64,000 bases of DNA. Source: Proteus vulgaris. GTDB taxonomy: Bacteria; Pseudomonadota; Gammaproteobacteria; Enterobacterales; Enterobacteriaceae. The notes beneath the pieces were generated by a model that saw only the letters and a program-made list of their open reading frames with translations, had not been told where the DNA came from and ran no database searches. The stretch covers positions 248,001 through 312,000 of the forward strand of contig NZ_CP090064.1 in NCBI RefSeq assembly GCF_023100685.1, written 5' to 3'. The position numbers were made by a program, and so were the translations under genes. Positions 20,301-31,649 of this stretch are shown piece by piece (positions within the stretch are counted from its first letter, which is position 1; each line of letters opens with the position of its first letter).

Positions 20301-21123
20301 CCCTTGGGCTCGTATTGTGGTTCAAGAATTACCAGAATCAGCGGTATCGGCATCTTCTGATGAAGTGATGCTAGATAAAAACTTGCAACCTATAGCACCA
20401 AAAGAGACATCGATTCCAATTCAAAGTAATTTAGCGATTAATATTGGTGATGATGTGACGCTGGACGCATTTGGACTTAGCGCCCGATTGACGGGAACAC
20501 TTAAAGTCAATCAGAATAAACAAGGGCTAGGTTTAAATGGGCAAGTTGATATTCCAAGAGGGGCATTCAAAGCCTATGGACAAGACTTACAAGTACGTAA
20601 GGGCCAAATCTTGTTCTCGGGACCTGTTGATCAACCTTACTTAAATATCGAGGCTATTCGTAATCCAGATAATACCGCAGATAATGTCATTGCAGGGGTT
20701 CGGGTAACAGGACTTGCTGACCAGCCTAAAGTGGAAATTTTCTCTGAGCCGGCTAAAACACAACAAGAAGCATTATCTTACTTGTTAAGAGGCGAAGGTC
20801 TAGACAGTGGTGATGCTGATTCATCACAAATGACAGCAATGCTGATAGGATTAGGCGTTGGTCAGAGTGGTCAGCTTGTAGGGCGCATAGGTGAAACCTT
20901 TGGTGTTTCGGATTTAGCGCTTGATACACAAGGTGTGGGGGATAACTCACAAGTTGTGGTCAGCGGTAAGATAACGAACGATCTACAAGTGAAGTATGGA
21001 GTGGGTATATTTGATTCGCTAGCGACGTTAACCTTACGTTATCGCTTGATGCCCAGGTTGTATTTACAAGCAGTGTCTGGTATGAATCAGGCAATAGATC
21101 TGCTTTATCAATTTGAGTTTTAA
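17299..21123 (+). CDS. tamB: Translocation and assembly module TamB
   Basis: 1274 residues, against about 1259 in E. coli. One N-terminal membrane anchor (about 6-29) is followed by a very long periplasmic region of repeating beta strands, and the C-terminal DUF490/TamB domain (about 940-1274: [40 protein letters not shown], ending LLYQFEF). It is an AsmA-like bridge protein carrying phospholipids from the inner to the outer membrane. A Thr/Pro/Lys-rich insertion (about 185-215) is a low-complexity stretch. Translationally coupled to tamA. Confidence 0.96.
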   Translation: MIKKWLKWIALTLLIIILLTFGAVAWILGTQSGLHFAINSAARWVPGLVIKDVNGDWKDLRLTGVEYQMPGVDVNVGELSLGLRLACLTDKQVCVDTLATRDVVVNVDTSAFPPSEETPPSEPLTELNAPLPIYLNSLSLENTHVKIDDMAISLDEFKTGAQWEGRLVTLNPTVINDLLVALPKTPEDGSVEAVARDVKEVVTAKPKAEPKTPEEKEQALADTIKTIFAKPLLAELPEIIIPVDINIEGIEGKQLQVSGDTPVTINQLSFEANIQGKQVNLTKLRVDAPEGEVSLNGGITLDKQWPVNLDINATIRDVVGLEDFKDQKATLSLQGALLEELKLALSLTGTVTATLDAQAELAKPHLPLKLTLESQKVRWPLTGDAQYQLNDTRLRLNGQTDNYDLSLRSDIQGQEIPPAKLMLDAKGNEEKIELTRLRLAALQGHADITGVADWSKAISWNALLTISGINTAKQYPDMPAKLDGRIATTGSLYGGSWQLRVPEITLDGNIKNNLIKARGNAYGNDSGQWNIPQLNLILGKNKLDIEGHLGDKWALDANINAPGLNGLVPGLAGVVKGKVNIRGDINAPKIIADINAQGIKWQDQVSVESITIKGDVQSDKEIGGKLAITARQLKQADLIIRNLTLDAAGTEKQHKLTLKMDGEPVSGGLTLAGSFDKEKQQWKGTLNNTAFDTPVGEWRLNKAMALNLLAEKQEITIGSHCWVNPNAQVCVPKAITVGESGTAAITLTRFDLAMIKPFLPPETSVRGVFTGDATATWNSKGGLPKASVNLKGQGVAVKQNIEGTILPIDFDAITLNAGMNNGKATLQWLISIAGNGDFKGNVHVADLEKKRQLSGTVDIDNLTLDLIKPFLGKGEIAQGNIGAQLRLGGSAQSPLLFGQFGINQLKVVGHWIPFDITKGNVDVRFNGATSDLGGRIETPEGYLNLTGNADWRKLDEWRAVVAANGNKLRVSLPPMVRIDVNPDLVFEAGPHLLKLDGRIDIPWARIVVQELPESAVSASSDEVMLDKNLQPIAPKETSIPIQSNLAINIGDDVTLDAFGLSARLTGTLKVNQNKQGLGLNGQVDIPRGAFKAYGQDLQVRKGQILFSGPVDQPYLNIEAIRNPDNTADNVIAGVRVTGLADQPKVEIFSEPAKTQQEALSYLLRGEGLDSGDADSSQMTAMLIGLGVGQSGQLVGRIGETFGVSDLALDTQGVGDNSQVVVSGKITNDLQVKYGVGIFDSLATLTLRYRLMPRLYLQAVSGMNQAIDLLYQFEF

Positions 21124-21128
21124 ATTAT

Positions 21129-21476
21129 ATGCGAATTATTGTTTATGGAAGTTTACGGCAAAACCAAGGTAACCATCACTGGATGACGTATGCGCAACTT
21201 TTAGGTGAGCATAAGTTAGTGGGGTACAAACTCTATGATTTAGGGTTTTACCCTGCGGTTATTGAAGGTGAAGGAGAGATAGAGTGCGAAGTTTATCGGA
21301 TAACCCCTTCTATCTTGACAGAGCTTGATGAATTGAAAAAGAATGATCAGGATTACAAGCGACAACTGATTTCAACGCCTTATGGCAGTGCTTGGATCTA
21401 CCTTTATCAAAAGCCTGTGGATGGTTTACGTGAAATAAAATGTGGTGATTGGTTAAAGCGCCACGAAGAAGAGTAA
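21129..21476 (+). CDS. ytfP: Gamma-glutamylcyclotransferase-fold protein YtfP
   Basis: 115 residues; starts MRIIVYGSLRQNQGNHHWM with the YGSLR substrate-loop motif, and carries the conserved acidic residue in EGEIECEVY. Family members are GGCT-like; the physiological substrate of YtfP is unknown. It lies 5 bases after tamB, the conserved tamA-tamB-ytfP order. Confidence 0.92.
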   Translation: MRIIVYGSLRQNQGNHHWMTYAQLLGEHKLVGYKLYDLGFYPAVIEGEGEIECEVYRITPSILTELDELKKNDQDYKRQLISTPYGSAWIYLYQKPVDGLREIKCGDWLKRHEEE

Positions 21477-21507
21477 CCGGTTATTACCCTTTTACTCAAT
21501 ATTATGC

Positions 21508-21544
21508 AAAAACGGCTTGATAGGAATATTGAGCCGTTTTTATT
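21508..21544 (+). terminator. Terminator of ytfP
   Basis: AAAACGGCT ... AGCCGTTTTT hairpin followed by T-rich sequence. Confidence 0.8.
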
Positions 21545-21711
21545 TTTATAAAAGGGGAATAATTTTAATCGAAAATAGTATTTATAATTAATCGTTGTTT
21601 AATCTAATAAAATAAATTAGTGGGTTATACATTAATGATAGTCGGTATTGCGATTACATTGATAAGCGGTAGATTACGTATAATGTGTTTGAAGAAAAGA
21701 GTAGTACCATT

Positions 21712-21741
21712 ATAAAAAAGCTCTTCAATAAGAAGAGCTTA
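21712..21741 (-). terminator. Terminator of ppa
   Basis: On the minus strand TAAGCTCTTC-TTATT-GAAGAGCTT is followed by a T-run. Confidence 0.85.
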
Positions 21742-21800
21742 TTCATCAGTAAATTATAAAATAATAACTTACTTAGTTAGTTATTCTGATAGCGTCAGAA

Positions 21801-22328
21801 TTATTTTTTAGCACGTTCGAAAGAAGACAGAATTTCAGCTTTAGCGGCTTCTACGTCTTCCCAACCGTCAACTTTAACCCATTTGCCCGCTTCTAAATCT
21901 TTGTAGTGCTCAAAGAAATGTTTGATCTGTGCTTTTAACAGTTCTGGTAGATCAGTCACATCTTTAATGTGATCGTATTCTTTGCTCAGTTTAGTGTGTG
22001 GTACTGCAACCAGTTTCGCATCTTCACCTGATTCGTCAGTCATTTTCAGTACGCCAACAGGGCGGCAACGAATAACTGAACCTGGTTGTAATGGGTATGG
22101 AGTTGGAACCAGAACGTCTACTGGGTCACCATCTAAAGATAATGTGTTGTTGATGTAACCGTAGTTGCATGGGTAGAACATTGCAGTTGACATAAAACGG
22201 TCAACAAACAGTGCACCACTTTCTTTATCAACTTCGTATTTGATAGGATCAGCATTTGCTGGGATTTCAATAACAACATAAATATCTTCTGGTAGTTCTT
22301 TACCAGCAGGAACATGATTCAGGCTCAT
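21801..22328 (-). CDS. ppa: Inorganic pyrophosphatase
   Basis: 175 residues (E. coli 176), family I. The signature GDPVDVLV carries the metal-binding aspartates (about 66-73). [17 protein letters not shown] and [12 protein letters not shown] are also conserved. It hydrolyses pyrophosphate and pulls biosynthetic reactions forward. Essential in E. coli. Single gene with a strong terminator. Confidence 0.98.
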   Translation of the reverse strand: MSLNHVPAGKELPEDIYVVIEIPANADPIKYEVDKESGALFVDRFMSTAMFYPCNYGYINNTLSLDGDPVDVLVPTPYPLQPGSVIRCRPVGVLKMTDESGEDAKLVAVPHTKLSKEYDHIKDVTDLPELLKAQIKHFFEHYKDLEAGKWVKVDGWEDVEAAKAEILSSFERAKK

Positions 22329-22472
22329 AAAAAATTTCCTATAAAAAAATTAATTTTACGTGGCCTGTAGTATAGCGAAAAGTTTTTAACAATACCCGTT
22401 TTTTGCCGAACATGTTGCGTTATGACGTAAAAATAAGCAGTAAATAAAAGGAAGTTCTATTTCCAAAGATGA

Positions 22473-22502
22473 AAAAACCGGACGAAAAAGAAGCCCGGTT
22501 TA
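22473..22502 (-). terminator. Terminator of fbp
   Basis: Minus-strand AAACCGG ... CCGGTTT hairpin followed by TTTT, just past the fbp stop. Confidence 0.8.
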
Positions 22503-22527
22503 TCTATGTCGGAGCTAGACCAATGAA

Positions 22528-23535
22528 TTATTCTTCGTCTGGATATTGCGCCATAAAGCTTTCAGCTTGCTCAACCATCGATTTAGTACCTACAAAGAAA
22601 GGCATACGTTGGTGAAGCTCTTTAGGTTCGATATCAAGAATACGTTCTTTACCATTACTCGCTTTACCGCCAGCTTGTTCTGCTAAAAACGCCATTGGGT
22701 TACATTCATAGAGTAAACGTAATTTACCAGTAGGGTGGCTTGCAGTGCTTGGATAGATATAAATGCCACCTTTCAGTAAGTTACGGTGAAAATCAGCGAC
22801 TAAAGAACCGATATAACGAGTGGTATAAGGGCGATTAGTGGCTGCATCTTGTTCTTGGCAATACTTAATGTATTTTTTGACACCTAATGGGAATTTGATG
22901 TAGTTACCTTCATTGATAGAGTACATATTTCCTGTTGGTGGGAAATGCACACTTTCATGAGATAGGCAGAACACACCTAAAGAAGGGTCATAAGTAAAGG
23001 CGTGAACACCACAACCTGTTGTATAAACTAACATGGTTGATGAGCCATAAACGACATAGCCTGCTGCAACTTGACGATGACCAGGTTGTAAGAAGTCATC
23101 TAATGTTACAGATTGGCCAATAGGCGTAATACGGTGGTAAATAGAGAAAATTGTCCCGACGGAAACGTTTACATCAATATTCGACGAACCGTCTAAAGGA
23201 TCCATTAGTACAACATACTTAGCATTCTCAGCACGATCACCTTCAAAGATTACAATATCATCTTCTTCTTCTGATCCGATACCCGCAACTTCACCACGTG
23301 CTTTTAATGCCGCTTTTAGTTTCTCATTCGCGTAAAGATCCAGTTTCATCTGGGCTTCACCTTGAACATTAGAAACACCGTTAGTACCCAGAATATCGAC
23401 TAACCCTGCTTTATTAATATCACGGTGGATAATTTTAGCCCCAAGCTTAATTGCCGAAAGTAATGCAGTAAGTTCGCCAGTTGCATGGGGAAAATCTTGT
23501 TGTTTCTCGACGATAAATTCGCCTAATGTTTTCAT
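22528..23535 (-). CDS. fbp: Fructose-1,6-bisphosphatase class I
   Basis: 335 residues (E. coli 332). Metal-binding [20 protein letters not shown] lies at about 109-128 and the acidic loop [12 protein letters not shown] at about 86-97. The substrate site [20 protein letters not shown] is near 270. This is the gluconeogenic phosphatase producing fructose 6-phosphate. Divergent from mpl, the same arrangement as in E. coli. Confidence 0.98.
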   Translation of the reverse strand: MKTLGEFIVEKQQDFPHATGELTALLSAIKLGAKIIHRDINKAGLVDILGTNGVSNVQGEAQMKLDLYANEKLKAALKARGEVAGIGSEEEDDIVIFEGDRAENAKYVVLMDPLDGSSNIDVNVSVGTIFSIYHRITPIGQSVTLDDFLQPGHRQVAAGYVVYGSSTMLVYTTGCGVHAFTYDPSLGVFCLSHESVHFPPTGNMYSINEGNYIKFPLGVKKYIKYCQEQDAATNRPYTTRYIGSLVADFHRNLLKGGIYIYPSTASHPTGKLRLLYECNPMAFLAEQAGGKASNGKERILDIEPKELHQRMPFFVGTKSMVEQAESFMAQYPDEE

Positions 23536-23699
23536 GACGCAGGTCCTGAATGTGAGTGGGTAAAGTAAAAAAGGAGGAAAATCTCCTTGGTGGTGGCAAG
23601 TTTAGCCAAAGAATCGAATGATTCAAAGGTTAATCCGTTCCTTATCTGCTTTTTGATCGTTAGAATAGTGACCAACTTCATGCTATTGGACAGAAATTC

Positions 23700-25079
23700 A
23701 TGCACATTCATATTCTTGGTATTTGTGGCACCTTTATGGGAAGTCTTGCCATTTTAGCTCGAGCTAAGGGACATAAAGTCACAGGCTCTGATGCTAATGT
23801 CTATCCACCAATGAGTACCTTATTAGAAAATCAGGGAATTGAACTGATTGAGGGATATGACCCTAAACAATTAGAACCTGTTCCTGACATGGTGATTATT
23901 GGTAATGCAATGACACGAGGAAATCCTTGTGTTGAAGCTGTACTTGAAAAAGGTCTGCCTTATACTTCAGGCCCTCAATGGCTACATGATTATATTTTAC
24001 CTGAACGTTGGGTATTAGCGGTTGCAGGAACTCATGGTAAAACAACAACGGCAGGTATGTTAGCTTGGGTTTTAGAAGATTGTGGCTATAAGCCGGGTTT
24101 TTTGATTGGGGGTGTGCCTGGTAATTTCCAAGTTTCAGCACAATTAGGTGAAAGTCCTTTCTTTGTGATTGAAGCCGACGAGTATGATAGCGCTTTCTTC
24201 GATAAACGTTCTAAATTTGTACATTACTCACCTCGCACACTGATTTTAAATAACCTTGAATTTGATCATGCCGATATTTTTGACGATTTAGCGGCAATTC
24301 AAAAACAATTCCATCATTTAGTTCGTATTGTTCCAGGCAGCGGAAAAATCATCATGCCTGACAACGATATAAATTTAAAACAGACCATTGGAATGGGATG
24401 TTGGAGCGAACAAGAATTCACGGGTGAAACAGGCGATTGGCAAGCTAAAAAACTCACTAATGACAGTAGTCATTTTGAGGTGTTTCATAAAGGTGAGCGA
24501 GTCGGAGAAGTGTGTTGGGGGCTTTCTGGTGAACACAACATGCAAAATGGCTTAATGGCAATAGTTGCTGCACACCATGTTGGTGTTTTACCTGATGACG
24601 CTTGTGAAGCATTAGATAAGTTTGTTAATGCGCGTCGTCGCTTAGAGTTACGTGGTGAAGTTAATCAGGTCAGTGTTTATGATGATTTTGCACACCATCC
24701 TACGGCGATTTTAGCAACGCTTGAAGCGTTACGCAGTAAAGTCGGTGGAACCGCGCGTATTATTGCGGTGTTAGAGCCTCGTTCAAATACCATGAAAATG
24801 GGAATTAGCAAGGATGATATCGCCCCAGCATTAGGTCGAGCTGATGAAGTATTTTTATTCCAGCCACCGAATATTCAATGGTTAGTGAGTGATATTGCAG
24901 AGCATTGCGTACAACCCGCTCGTTGGAGTACCGATCTTGATACATTAGTGGATATGATTGCGAAAGAAGCACAAGCGGGCGATCATATTTTAATTATGAG
25001 TAATGGTGGCTTTGGTGGGATACATGAAAAGCTGCTTAAAAAATTAGCTCAGCCTAAAGGATCAGAGAATCAGTATTAA
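23700..25079 (+). CDS. mpl: UDP-MurNAc:L-Ala-gamma-D-Glu-meso-Dap ligase Mpl
   Basis: 459 residues of the Mur ligase family. It has an N-terminal Rossmann-like domain (HILGICGTFMGSLAILARAK), the ATP loop AVAGTHGKTTTAGML (about 108-122), EADEYDSAFF (about 159), EFDHADIFDDL, and the C-terminal domain with DDFAHHPTAI and LEPRSNTMKMG. Mpl reattaches recycled murein tripeptide to UDP-MurNAc, saving de novo synthesis. MurC is excluded by the GICGTFMG variant and gene context. Confidence 0.96.
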   Translation: MHIHILGICGTFMGSLAILARAKGHKVTGSDANVYPPMSTLLENQGIELIEGYDPKQLEPVPDMVIIGNAMTRGNPCVEAVLEKGLPYTSGPQWLHDYILPERWVLAVAGTHGKTTTAGMLAWVLEDCGYKPGFLIGGVPGNFQVSAQLGESPFFVIEADEYDSAFFDKRSKFVHYSPRTLILNNLEFDHADIFDDLAAIQKQFHHLVRIVPGSGKIIMPDNDINLKQTIGMGCWSEQEFTGETGDWQAKKLTNDSSHFEVFHKGERVGEVCWGLSGEHNMQNGLMAIVAAHHVGVLPDDACEALDKFVNARRRLELRGEVNQVSVYDDFAHHPTAILATLEALRSKVGGTARIIAVLEPRSNTMKMGISKDDIAPALGRADEVFLFQPPNIQWLVSDIAEHCVQPARWSTDLDTLVDMIAKEAQAGDHILIMSNGGFGGIHEKLLKKLAQPKGSENQY

Positions 25080-25088
25080 TAATAAATA

Positions 25089-25123
25089 AAAATAAGCCAC
25101 TGAATGTTTAGTGGCTTATTTTA
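25089..25123. terminator. Bidirectional terminator, mpl/argR
   Basis: AATAAGCCACT ... AGTGGCTTATT stem with flanking A and T runs between convergent genes. Confidence 0.9.
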
Positions 25124-25142
25124 GGACGTTAGAGTAAAGCGA

Positions 25143-26058
<916 letters not shown>

Positions 26059-26997
26059 ATGAAAGTAGCAGTTCTCGGTGCAGCGGGTGGTATTGGTCAG
26101 GCACTGGCACTTCTTCTTAAAAATCAGCTTCCAGCTGGTAGTGAACTCTCTTTATATGATATCGCTCCCGTCACACCGGGCGTCGCAGCTGACTTAAGCC
26201 ATATCCCAACTCAAGTGACTGTAAAAGGTTTTGCCGGCGAAGATCCATCTCCTGCATTAAAAGACGCTGATGTTGTTCTGATTTCTGCGGGTGTTGCTCG
26301 TAAACCTGGTATGGATCGTTCAGATCTTTTCAACGTTAACGCAGGCATTGTGCGCAACTTAATTGAAAAGGTAGCACAAAATTGCCCTAAAGCACTTATC
26401 GGTATCATTACTAACCCTGTAAATACGACAGTTGCTATTGCTGCTGAAGTACTTAAAAAAGCAGGTGTTTACGATAAAAAACGTCTTTTCGGTATCACCA
26501 CACTTGATATCATTCGTGCTAATACTTTTGTTGCTGAATTAAAAGGCCAAGATCCTCTGAAAACCAATGTTCCTGTTATTGGTGGGCATTCTGGTGTCAC
26601 CATTCTTCCTCTACTTTCTCAAGTTGCTGACGTATCATTTACAGATGATGAAATCGCAGCACTGACAAAACGTATCCAAAATGCAGGTACTGAAGTTGTA
26701 GAAGCGAAAGCTGGTGGTGGATCAGCAACATTATCAATGGGACAAGCTGCGGCTCGTTTTGGTCTTTCATTAATTCGCGCTTTAAATGGCGAGAAAAATG
26801 TTATTGAATGTACCTATACAGAAGGTGACGGAGAATATGCCCGTTTCTTTGCACAACCTATTCTTTTAGGTAAAAACGGTGTAGAGGAATATTTATCTAT
26901 TGGTAAATTAAGTGATTTTGAAAAACAATCTCTTAATGGCATGTTAGACGTATTGAAAAAAGATATAATTCTTGGTGAAGAATTTATTAATAAATAA
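26059..26997 (+). CDS. mdh: Malate dehydrogenase
   Basis: 312 residues, as in E. coli. The NAD site [14 protein letters not shown] starts at residue 7. [18 protein letters not shown] holds the substrate arginines. The catalytic His is in [15 protein letters not shown] (about 174-188). TCA-cycle enzyme interconverting malate and oxaloacetate. Own terminator follows. Confidence 0.99.
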   Translation: MKVAVLGAAGGIGQALALLLKNQLPAGSELSLYDIAPVTPGVAADLSHIPTQVTVKGFAGEDPSPALKDADVVLISAGVARKPGMDRSDLFNVNAGIVRNLIEKVAQNCPKALIGIITNPVNTTVAIAAEVLKKAGVYDKKRLFGITTLDIIRANTFVAELKGQDPLKTNVPVIGGHSGVTILPLLSQVADVSFTDDEIAALTKRIQNAGTEVVEAKAGGGSATLSMGQAAARFGLSLIRALNGEKNVIECTYTEGDGEYARFFAQPILLGKNGVEEYLSIGKLSDFEKQSLNGMLDVLKKDIILGEEFINK

Positions 26998-27039
26998 AGA
27001 AATACTTTTTTTGCTATAAAAATAATGCAAAATTAAATA

Positions 27040-27073
27040 AAAACCGCTGATATAGTATCAGCGGTTTTTTTTA
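27040..27073 (+). terminator. Terminator of mdh
   Basis: AAACCGCTGATA-TAG-TATCAGCGGTTTTTTTT. Confidence 0.95.
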
Positions 27074-27099
27074 TTAATTATAATGTATGTAATTATTAG

Positions 27100-27366
27100 T
27101 TAATTATTAGTTTTGTCACGAATCTTTCGTTCAAGTAATTCTCCTGTTTCAGGATGAAAATAACGGCTTGGCCAAATTTCAGAAGGAGCAACACCAAGAT
27201 AATCAGCAATGATTTTTTCTCCTTTAGGCCAAGGGCGTGACAGTGCATTAGCGAGTGTTGAAGAGCTTAACCCTGCTTGGCGAGAGATGGCAGCAAGTGT
27301 TGTTCCTCGTTTTCTAAGTGCGGCAATAATATCGGCAGGATGCCAATCAGATTTCCTTGAAATCAT
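27100..27366 (-). CDS. sfsB: Ner-like transcriptional regulator SfsB (Nlp)
   Basis: 88 residues of the Ner/Nlp family (winged HTH related to phage Mu Ner): DWHPADIIAALRKRGTTLAA, then ISRQAGLSSSTLANALSRPW and GVAPSEIWPSRY. E. coli SfsB (Nlp) has the same pattern and stimulates maltose genes in a crp* background. In E. coli sfsB sits between ispB and murA; here murA is absent and mdh is next, which marks a rearrangement point. Divergent from the Mu-type HTH gene at 27553. Confidence 0.9.
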   Translation of the reverse strand: MISRKSDWHPADIIAALRKRGTTLAAISRQAGLSSSTLANALSRPWPKGEKIIADYLGVAPSEIWPSRYFHPETGELLERKIRDKTNN

Positions 27367-27552
27367 TTTTAATCCTTTTTCTATAAAATTAATTGCTGTG
27401 TTAGTGGTATAAATAACAGTTTATTAGAAATGTCCTAAAGCATTTAAACTGATTATTTAGAAAATAAAATAACATTATTTTTCTAAAAAGATTTCTGATT
27501 TTTTTCTTAATAATTTCTTTTTTGAAGTTGATAACAATTTTAGAGAAACATA

Positions 27553-27903
27553 ATGAAAAAAGAGTGGTATACGGCAAAGGAATTGACGGGTATAGGTGGA
27601 TTACCTAAATCACCACAAGGTGTAAATGCAAAAGCTAAACGTGAATTTTGGCAAAAACAAAAGATAAAGAATAAGCAAGGTAATGGTGTTGAATATCATT
27701 ATTCTTGTTTACCAGATAAAACTTTAATTGCTCTGGAACTTTATGAACCATTAGCACATTACAAACTAAATAAAAAAGAGGAGCCACTCGTTATCTGGGT
27801 GAAAGCATTCCAACAACTAAATGATGGTGAACAAAAAACATTAACAGAGCTGATATTGCGGGATGGTATTAGAAGTTTTTTAGAAAAACTCGTCAATGAT
27901 TAG
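27553..27903 (+). CDS. Mu-type HTH DNA-binding protein, copy 1
   Basis: 116 residues. The N-terminal Mu-type HTH domain (MKKEWYTAKELTGIGGLPKS, then PQGVNAKAKREFW; about 1-65) is like the DNA-binding part of Mu repressor c and of MuA transposase. There is no catalytic DDE domain. The C-terminal half (about 70-116) is helical (VIWVKAFQQLNDGEQKTLTE). Paralogous to the next gene. Likely a small regulator; the function is unknown. It is more AT-rich than its paralogue. Confidence 0.78.
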   Translation: MKKEWYTAKELTGIGGLPKSPQGVNAKAKREFWQKQKIKNKQGNGVEYHYSCLPDKTLIALELYEPLAHYKLNKKEEPLVIWVKAFQQLNDGEQKTLTELILRDGIRSFLEKLVND

Positions 27904-27985
27904 GCGAGTTTAAAGAATCTATTATTGCGTTATCCGCAACAGATATCTATCTGACTAACCTCTTAGTTGAATGTGAGATGAGATC

Positions 27986-28402
27986 ATGAAAAAAGAATGG
28001 TATACAGCGAAAGAATTAGTGGGGCTTGCGGGGTTACCTAACTCACCGCAGGGAGTGAACTTGATGGCGCGTCGTGAAGGGTGGGAAAATCGCCGTAAAC
28101 GTGGTGTGCAGGGGAAAGCTGTCGAGTATTCAGTGAAAAGTCTACCTGATGAGGTCATTGGGGTATTAGCTGCACATGAACCTCCCGCAGAGTATTTATC
28201 AAAGCGTCAGGATGCTTTTTTGATCTGGGTGGAAGCGTATTATCAATTAACCAAATCAGAACGTGAAAAAATTGTGAAGTTTGTGCTTCGAGAAGGGTTA
28301 GCAAAGCTCATTAGTTATATTGATGCTGATAATCAAGACGCAATTGAGCGAGAAAATGAAGAAGTACTCAATAAATTAAAAAACCCACCAGAGTCGACAT
28401 AG
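27986..28402 (+). CDS. Mu-type HTH DNA-binding protein, copy 2
   Basis: 138 residues, clearly paralogous to 27553-27903: MKKEWYTAKELVGLAGLPNS, PQGVNLMARREGWENRRKRG, and the C-terminal FLIWVEAYYQLTKSEREKIV, with a longer acidic tail (DNQDAIERENEEVLNKLKNP). It is a Mu-type HTH domain without a transposase domain. The 82-base gap and same strand suggest an operon and a tandem duplication. A terminator follows before the convergent ispB. Confidence 0.78.
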   Translation: MKKEWYTAKELVGLAGLPNSPQGVNLMARREGWENRRKRGVQGKAVEYSVKSLPDEVIGVLAAHEPPAEYLSKRQDAFLIWVEAYYQLTKSEREKIVKFVLREGLAKLISYIDADNQDAIERENEEVLNKLKNPPEST

Positions 28403-28421
28403 TCGCTCTGGCAGGCTTTTC
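28383..28421. terminator. Terminator after the Mu-type HTH gene
   Basis: CCAGAG ... CTCTGG hairpin with a CTTTTCT tail. Confidence 0.65.
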
Positions 28422-28451
28422 TATACCATTAATGGGGTAGTATTATTAGGA

Positions 28452-29423
28452 TTACGATTGACGTTGTACAGCAACGTGAGCAAGCCCAATAAGCGCTTCT
28501 TTATAAGGTGAATCAGGTATGATAGATAAAGCTTCAATTGCTTTGTCTGCTTCTTCTTCTGCTTTTTGGCGGGTATATTCCAAAGATCCACTTTGTTTCA
28601 TGGTATTTAAAACGGTATCCAATAAATGGCGACCATTACCTTGCTCAATAGCTTGGCGAATTAATTGAGATTCTTCTTCATTACCATTATGCATGGCATG
28701 AAGTAATGGCAACGTAGGTTTGCCTTCATCAAGATCATCGCCTGTGTTTTTACCCAACTGACTGTTGTCAGCATCATAATCAAGCAGATCGTCAATGAGC
28801 TGGAAAGCAGTACCAAGATAACGTCCATAATCTTGGAATGCTTTTTCTTGCTCAGGTGTGGCACCAGAAAGAATGGCTGACGCATGAGAAGCCGCTTCAA
28901 ATAGACGCGCTGTTTTACTGTAAATAACTTGCATATAGTCATCTTCAGAAATATTAGGATCGTTACAATTCATTAATTGTAAGACTTCACCTTCGGCGAT
29001 CACATTGGTGGCGCTAGACATTAATTTTAATACACGCATTGAATCAAGATCCGTCATCATCTGAAAAGATCGTGTATAAATAAAGTCGCCAACAAGCACA
29101 CTTGCTGCATTTCCAAAGACGGCATTTGCCGTTTGTTTTCCTCTACGCATATCAGATTCATCAACAACATCATCATGTAACAACGTTGCAGTATGAATAA
29201 ACTCGATAAGCGCTGCGACCGAGATATGTTTGTCACCTTGATAGTCCAATGCTCGTCCAGTGAGCACTGCGATCATTGGTCGGATCCTTTTACCACCACC
29301 ACTAATGATGTAGTAACCAAGTTGGTTTATCAAAGAAACATCTGAATTAAGCTGGTAAAGGATTGCCTCATTTACCGCAGCCATATCAGCGGATGTTAGT
29401 TTTATAATAGATTCTAAATTCAT
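28452..29423 (-). CDS. ispB: Octaprenyl diphosphate synthase
   Basis: 323 residues from MNLESIIKLTSADMAAVNEA, equal to E. coli; an in-frame ATG 24 bases upstream would add eight residues but lacks family support. The two aspartate-rich motifs are HDDVVDESD (about 84) and LIDDLLDYDAD (about 210), with GGGKRIRPM at about 44. It makes the C40 side chain of ubiquinone and menaquinone. Divergent from rplU, as in E. coli. Essential. Confidence 0.97.
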   Translation of the reverse strand: MNLESIIKLTSADMAAVNEAILYQLNSDVSLINQLGYYIISGGGKRIRPMIAVLTGRALDYQGDKHISVAALIEFIHTATLLHDDVVDESDMRRGKQTANAVFGNAASVLVGDFIYTRSFQMMTDLDSMRVLKLMSSATNVIAEGEVLQLMNCNDPNISEDDYMQVIYSKTARLFEAASHASAILSGATPEQEKAFQDYGRYLGTAFQLIDDLLDYDADNSQLGKNTGDDLDEGKPTLPLLHAMHNGNEEESQLIRQAIEQGNGRHLLDTVLNTMKQSGSLEYTRQKAEEEADKAIEALSIIPDSPYKEALIGLAHVAVQRQS

Positions 29424-29686
29424 GTTTTTTCGACTTTGGCTCGCCAATGAGCGCGTTATTATTAATAAAAAATGATCATGCCATAGATTTTACTCTCTTA
29501 TAATTTAGATTGTACTTTAAAAATGGCTGAAATAAATATCGCATAAAAAACTCTTTTTTTTAATGCTAGTTTGCGATCTGTACTTGTCATCGGCACTAAA
29601 TTTGCGTAGAATTCGCGCCCTATGTGAATATTTTAATTGTGCACTCAAATTATACATATTGGGAGTGTGCGGAAAGCGGAGTTTAT

Positions 29687-29995
29687 ATGTACGCGGTTTT
29701 CCAAAGTGGTGGTAAACAACACCGAGTCAGCGAAGGTCAAACTATTCGTTTAGAGAAACTTGAAGTAGCTACTGGCGAAACAATCGAGTTTGACACTGTA
29801 ATGATGGTCGCTAATGGCGATGATATTCAAATTGGCGCTCCAATCCTTGCGGGCGTTAAAGTTAAAGCGGAAGTGGTTGCTCACGGTCGCGGCGAGAAAG
29901 TTAAGATTGTTAAGTTCCGTCGTCGTAAACATAGCCGTAAACAACAGGGCCACCGTCAGTGGTTTACTGATGTTAAAATCACTGGTATCGCTTAA
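29687..29995 (+). CDS. rplU: 50S ribosomal protein L21
   Basis: 102 residues from [20 protein letters not shown]; an upstream in-frame ATG at 29624 would add a non-homologous 21-residue extension. The basic [20 protein letters not shown] segment binds 23S rRNA domain I. First gene of rplU-rpmA-obgE. Confidence 0.98.
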   Translation: MYAVFQSGGKQHRVSEGQTIRLEKLEVATGETIEFDTVMMVANGDDIQIGAPILAGVKVKAEVVAHGRGEKVKIVKFRRRKHSRKQQGHRQWFTDVKITGIA

Positions 29996-30002
29996 GGTTT
30001 AG

Positions 30003-30272
<270 letters not shown>

Positions 30273-30297
30273 TTACTGGTCCTTTAAGCACCGAGTC

Positions 30298-30333
30298 AAA
30301 AGCCCTGCAAGTCTGTTGCGGGGCTTTTTATAT
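30298..30333 (+). terminator. Terminator/attenuator between rpmA and obgE
   Basis: AAGCCCTGCAA ... TTGCGGGGCTTTTTA; obgE starts 70 bases later, so partial read-through is likely. Confidence 0.85.
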
Positions 30334-30357
30334 TTAAAAAAGGCCATCTCTGGGTAA

Positions 30358-31575
<1,218 letters not shown>

Positions 31576-31598
31576 TTATCATTCTTATCATGAAAAAA

Positions 31599-31632
31599 TA
31601 AAAAACGCCTGATTTATCAGGCGTTTTCTTTT
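31599..31632. terminator. Bidirectional terminator, obgE/dacB
   Basis: AAAACGCCTGA-TTTA-TCAGGCGTTTTC between convergent genes. Confidence 0.9.
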
Positions 31633-31649
31633 ATCTCGATATCGTAAAC

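Larger units (their letters stand above)
21477..21800. other. Intergenic region, ytfP/ppa
   Basis: 324 bases between convergent genes. It holds the ytfP terminator (about 21508-21544) and the ppa terminator (21712-21741). Between them is AT-rich sequence with no visible gene. Confidence 0.7.

Noticed and set aside
27553..28402. Intact Mu-like prophage
   Set aside because: Only regulator-type genes are present; there is no transposase catalytic domain, B protein, head or tail genes, or terminal repeats.
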